Shown: piece by piece, positions 62,201 through 64,000 of the stretch
Position numbering within the stretch: position 1 is the stretch's first letter
Layout of the letters: the number at the start of each line of letters is the position of its first letter
NCBI GenBank assembly: GCA_963514095.1
Contig: OY741271.1
Coordinates: 21,378,561 to 21,442,560, forward strand
Source of the DNA: Eutrigla gurnardus
Lineage: Eukaryota > Chordata > Actinopteri > Perciformes > Triglidae
DNA: 64,000 nt
Direction: 5' to 3'
Made by a program: the position numbers and the translations under genes
The notes under the pieces: model-generated
Seen by the model: the letters and a program-made list of their open reading frames with translations, nothing else
What the model was told of the DNA's origin: nothing
Databases searched by the model: none

Positions 62201-64000
62201 GTCTATCACTTTCTTCCTCAATCAGCTGGCTATCATCAGGTGCCAACTGCTGCTGGAAAAGGAAAAACAATGTGATTTACCATTTTTACTACTTTTGGGG
62301 TCGTTTCAAACACACACACACAAGCTACTCATACCCAATTGGGGACATTCATCTATGTATATTGTTAAGCCACCAATATGTAAGTCTATCAGTACTTTAG
62401 GAGATGTTCCAAACACAGATCATTGTCCTTACAGTCCATTACTACCTGGGTTGTCATAAGATAAACACTGGACAATAAAACACACTAATATAAAGGGATT
62501 CAGCAGTGTTTTAGGTGGCAGGCATAGACCCCCAACACTAAGAAATAAGAAAATACAGGTAGAAGGCAGTCTCTCTGTGGACACAAACACTGTCACAAAG
62601 GAATGAATGAGTAGGACCATTTTTGGAGAATTTCCTGCTATTTAAATGAAGAAATTCTTGCTCAACAGGTCTTTAAGTAGTATTTTATAAACTGGCCCCT
62701 ACCTGAGGTCTATCACTTTCTTCCTCAATCAGCTGGCTATCATCAGGTGCCAACTGCTGCTGGAAAAGGAAAAACAATGTGATTTACCATTTTTACTACT
62801 TTTGGGGTCGTTTCAAACACACACACACAAGCTACTCATACCCAATTGGGGACATTCATCTATGTATATTGTTAGAACACCAATATGAAAGTCTATCAGT
62901 ACTTTAGGAGATGTTCCAAACACAGATCATTGTCCTTACAGTCCATTACTACCTGGGTTGTCATAAGATAAACACTGGACAATAAAACACACTAATATAA
63001 AGGGATTCAGCAGTGTTTTAGGTGGCAGGCATAGACCCCCAACACTAAGAAATAAGAAAATACAGGTAGAAGGCAGTCTCTCTGTGGACACAAACACTGT
63101 CACAAAGGAATGAATGAGTAGGACCATTTTTTGGAGAATTTCCTGCTATTTAAATGAAGAAATTCTTGCTCAACAGGTCTTTAAGTAGTATTTTATAAAC
63201 TGGCCCCTACCTGAGGTCTATCACTTTCTTCCTCAATCAGCTGGCTATCATCAGGTGCCAACTGCTGCTGGAAAAGGAAAAACAATGTGATTTACCATTT
63301 TTACTACTTTTGGGGTCGTTTCAAACACACACACACAAGCTACTCATACCCAATTGGGGACATTCATCTATGTATATTGTTAAGCCACCAATATGTAAGT
63401 CTATCAGTACTTTAGGAGATGTTCCAAACACAGATCATTGTCCTTACAGTCCATTACTACCTGGGTTGTCATAAGATAAACACTGGACAATAAAACACAC
63501 TAATATAAAGGGATTCAGCAGTGTTTTAGGTGGCAGGCATAGACCCCCAACACTAAGAAATAAGAAAATACAGGTAGAAGGCAGTCTCTCTGTGGACACA
63601 AACACTGTCACAAAGGAATGAATGAGTAGGACCATTTTTGGAGAATTTCCTGCTATTTAAATGAAGAAATTCTTGCTCAACAGGTCTTTAAGTAGTATTT
63701 TATAAACTGGCCCCTACCTGAGGTCTATCACTTTCTTCCTCAATCAGCTGGCTATCATCAGGTGCCAACTGCTGCTGGAAAAGGAAAAACAATGTGATTT
63801 ACCATTTTTACTACTTTTGGGGTTGTTTCAAACACACACACACAAGCTACTCATACCCAATTGGGGACATTCATCTATGTATATTGTTAGAACACCAATA
63901 TGAAAGTCTATCAGTACTTTAGGAGATGTTCCAAACACAGATCATTGTCCTTACAGTCCATTACTACCTGGGTTGTCATAAGATAAACACTGGACAATAA
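52986..64000 (-). CDS. Zinc-finger tyrosine-recombinase-like gene with a tandem exon array (5' end outside window)
   Basis: Nine exons plus seven array exons are joined by clean GT-AG signals with matching phases. From the ATG at 59738 the reading is 996 codons plus stop. Order in the protein: short acidic, coiled-coil and Ser-rich segments from small exons; a basic Ser/Pro region; two zinc-finger-like motifs; a tyrosine-recombinase-like domain with candidate R, K, R, H, Y; an acidic linker; a C-terminal Trp/Arg-rich domain. Similar proteins, usually unnamed, occur in fish and cnidarians, and the fold is related to Crypton-type recombinases. Intact frame and introns argue for a host gene or a young intron-bearing element rather than a decayed transposon. 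Function is unknown; DNA binding in the nucleus is inferred. It is convergent with grm4. Confidence 0.85.
53219..54791 (-). other. Last intron of the recombinase-like gene
   Basis: 1573-bp intron from the donor G/GTTTGT to TTCTTCACAG. It contains duplicated segment copy B (53710-53960) and an A-run at 53,421-53,441. No further exon recognised. Confidence 0.75.
53710..53960. repeat. Duplicated segment, copy B
   Basis: Diverged direct copy of 52030-52265, with small insertions (for example before TAAGGAGAGCATGT). The two copies bracket the terminal exon of the minus-strand gene. Confidence 0.8.
54792..54992 (-). CDS. Acidic linker exon with an internal 33-bp repeat
   Basis: 201-bp exon after ATTTTCTCAG, phase 1 at both ends. 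It encodes an acidic, Ser/Thr/Pro-rich segment (EKVDSSQDQDASSDEDESVE, then LSTETTGEDGQEPP). The 11-residue unit ETTGEDGQEPP occurs twice, encoded by identical 33-bp copies at 54851-54883 and 54884-54916 on the plus-strand scale. The true donor CAAG/GTTTGT is mediocre, while each repeat contains a strong donor-like CAG/GTGAAG in the same phase. A longer ATG reading of this region is in the wrong frame. Confidence 0.88.
54851..54916 (-). repeat. Two perfect 33-bp coding repeats
   Basis: Two adjacent identical copies within the acidic linker exon, each adding 11 residues without changing frame. Candidate length polymorphism. Confidence 0.9.
55419..57471 (-). CDS. Main exon: zinc fingers and tyrosine-recombinase-like domain
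   Basis: 2053-bp exon from TTTTCCAAG to GAAG/GTATGG, phase 0 in and 1 out, 684 codons. Numbering from the ATG at 57507, which itself lies in the upstream intron: a Ser/Asp-rich and basic region to about residue 140; zinc-finger-like C147-C150-H160-H165; a second, C229-C232-H244-C248; a helical core from about 320 containing YIRQRLRELGRLLL. The recombinase-like part has LIIFNRRREGEVSRMEL (candidate Arg among 499-501), RGKRGRGVPVLL (K548), STRLRKHIAT (R621), LGH (H647) and QYYRLP (Y655 or Y656). These match the R-K-R-H-Y set of tyrosine recombinases, with Thr618 where many have His. No transposon ends were found around it. Confidence 0.92.
57708..57806 (-). CDS. Small symmetric exon (33 codons)
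   Basis: 99 bp between TATTCAAAG and CAG/GTATTT, phase 0 at both ends. Encodes TTAPLACATSSDGQRSWNCS followed by VDYSKRISSRQRQ. No domain recognised. The W-N-C-S...YSKR run looks structured, but its role is unknown. Joins in frame to the main exon. Confidence 0.8.
58227..58310 (-). CDS. Small symmetric acidic exon (28 codons)
   Basis: 84 bp between TCTTTTTAG and CAG/GTAACA, phase 0 at both ends. Encodes ALASSDTSDESVITSDPLED followed by GEPASKTQ: acidic, Ser-rich, probably disordered, with many potential CK2-type phosphorylation sites. Confidence 0.8.
58494..58529 (-). CDS. Microexon (12 codons)
   Basis: 36 bp between CTCCATTAG and CAG/GTATGT, phase 0 at both ends, encoding LTSQSPLHDDIQ. Good splice signals and phase fit support it, but at this size it may be alternatively included. 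Confidence 0.7.
58995..59147 (-). CDS. Coiled-coil exon (51 codons)
   Basis: 153 bp between TGTCATAG and CTT/GTGAGT, phase 0 at both ends. Encodes a charged helix: MAKYRQHHEECFNRYKIAEE, then ERNAKERQNTMNLLKRAQLV, then QQLAQLDTL. The heptad-like Leu/Ile spacing suggests a coiled coil that could mediate oligomerisation. An open frame continuing past the donor adds unrelated intron residues. Confidence 0.85.
59277..59354 (-). CDS. Small symmetric exon (26 codons)
   Basis: 78 bp after a long T-run and TTTAG, before ACA/GTAAGA, phase 0 at both ends. Encodes LSSSRVNASQVYDEININSS followed by NPAAHT. No domain recognised. Confidence 0.8.
59685..59744 (-). CDS. Exon with candidate start ATG; relative of the array exon
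   Basis: 60 bp between CCTTTTCCAG and CTG/GTAGGT, phase 0 at both ends. Encodes QKMAPDVSEQLTPDVRDNPL. It resembles the array exon (APD motif, same acceptor CCTTTTCCAG, same donor GTAGG) and has an internal duplication of CACCTGATGTCAG. The ATG at 59738-59736 has a strong Kozak context (AAAATGG). Array exons have TTG at the aligned place. This may therefore be the true first coding exon, or an internal exon of a longer protein. Confidence 0.78.
59815..60325. mobile_element. Diverged foldback/MITE-like inverted repeat
   Basis: Left arm 59815-60000 pairs with right arm 60101-60325 through much of its length: AAACTTGATGATTTTATGAC, GAAGCAC.TTGT.ACATGG, TAATAATAATAAT runs, ACTTTTGGGGTCATT.CAAAC, CACACACACA and ACATTCATCT. 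The loop is 100 bp. The right end (from about 60,260) is also the start of the 507-bp tandem unit, so the element's edge was captured in the array. No coding capacity. Confidence 0.7.
60674..60730 (-). CDS. Array exon copy 1
   Basis: 57 bp between TTTTCCAG and CAG/GTAGGG, phase 0 at both ends, encoding QQLAPDDSQLIEEESDRPQ. The only visible copy with a base change (CCC for CCT in the Pro codon, synonymous). CAGCAGCAG at the 5' edge makes a tandem acceptor. Coding status depends on the unknown upstream start. Confidence 0.7.
61181..61237 (-). CDS. Array exon copy 2
   Basis: 57-bp phase 0-0 exon encoding the same 19-mer, with the same CAG acceptor and GTAGG donor. Confidence 0.7.
61688..61744 (-). 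CDS. Array exon copy 3
   Basis: Identical to copy 2 over the exon and both splice sites. Confidence 0.7.
62196..62252 (-). CDS. Array exon copy 4
   Basis: Identical exon. The preceding repeat period is 508 bp because of one extra T in the intron. Confidence 0.7.
62703..62759 (-). CDS. Array exon copy 5
   Basis: Identical exon and splice sites; flanking intron carries the TAAGCCACC variant. Confidence 0.7.
63211..63267 (-). CDS. Array exon copy 6
   Basis: Identical exon; flanking intron carries the TAGAACACC and ATATGAAAG variants. Confidence 0.7.
63718..63774 (-). CDS. Array exon copy 7 (last in window)
   Basis: Identical exon. The next unit begins after it and is cut by the window edge, so more copies are likely upstream in the gene. 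Confidence 0.7.

Larger units (their letters stand above)
60261..64000 (-). repeat. Tandem array of a 507/508-bp unit, each with one exon
   Basis: About 7.4 near-identical head-to-tail copies run to the window edge and presumably beyond. Spacing of the embedded exon is 507, 507, 508, 507, 508 and 507 bp; the extra base is a T in a T-run. Each unit includes a CA run, a 450-bp intron body, and a 57-bp exon with its polypyrimidine tract, CAG acceptor and GTAGG donor on the minus strand. Variants (TAGAACACC/TAAGCCACC, ATATGTAAG/ATATGAAAG, T5/T6) alternate in a way that suggests duplication of dimers. Open frames of 63 codons repeated in every unit lie in the intron part and are not genes. Confidence 0.97.

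Noticed and set aside
60400..63635. Seven repeated 63-codon minus-strand open frames
   Set aside because: They lie in the intron part of the tandem unit, have no recognisable similarity, and repeat only because the DNA repeats. The 57-bp exon with splice sites is elsewhere in the unit.
60261..64000. CRISPR-like or phage-type repeat array
   Set aside because: Units are 507 bp with near-identical content and no unique spacers, in a vertebrate-type context.

Overview
The window looks like nuclear DNA of a ray-finned (teleost) fish. It is AT-rich with large introns, GT-AG splice junctions, CA/GT microsatellites, and many diverged transposon remnants of types common in fish. No bacterial or phage features are present. 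Exon boundaries were read by eye from splice signals, reading phase and protein similarity; no transcript or database search was possible.

Positions 1-23,930 (+ strand) hold the 3' half of a group III metabotropic glutamate receptor gene, best matched to grm4. Five coding exons (5398-5598, 12051-12187, 13565-14500, 17760-18006, 21178-21227) join in one open frame. They encode the end of the glutamate-binding domain, the cysteine-rich domain, the seven-helix domain and the C-terminal tail. A long 3' UTR follows, with a likely poly(A) signal at 23,905.

Positions 23,931-52,985 are about 29 kb of intergenic DNA with no convincing gene. They hold a hAT-type MITE with near-matching 8-bp flanks, a 5'-truncated L2-like LINE, tRNA-SINE pieces, a piggyBac-like MITE, an 820-bp inverted repeat with 352-bp arms, and several dispersed fish repeats.

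Positions 52,986-64,000 (- strand, convergent with grm4) hold a multi-exon gene that runs off the right edge. Nine exons join in perfect phase. They encode an acidic and coiled-coil N-terminal part made of small exons, two zinc-finger-like motifs, a tyrosine-recombinase-like domain with candidate R, K, R, H and Y catalytic residues, an acidic linker with an internal repeat, and a C-terminal Trp/Arg-rich domain that may be SANT/Myb-like. Read from the ATG at 59,738 this is 996 residues.

Upstream of these exons is a tandem array of a roughly 507-bp unit. Each unit carries one complete, splice-ready 57-bp exon, phase 0 at both ends, encoding the 19-mer QQLAPDDSQLIEEESDRPQ. Seven copies are visible and the array continues past the window. 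This exon-bearing satellite inside a recombinase-derived gene is the most unusual feature here.
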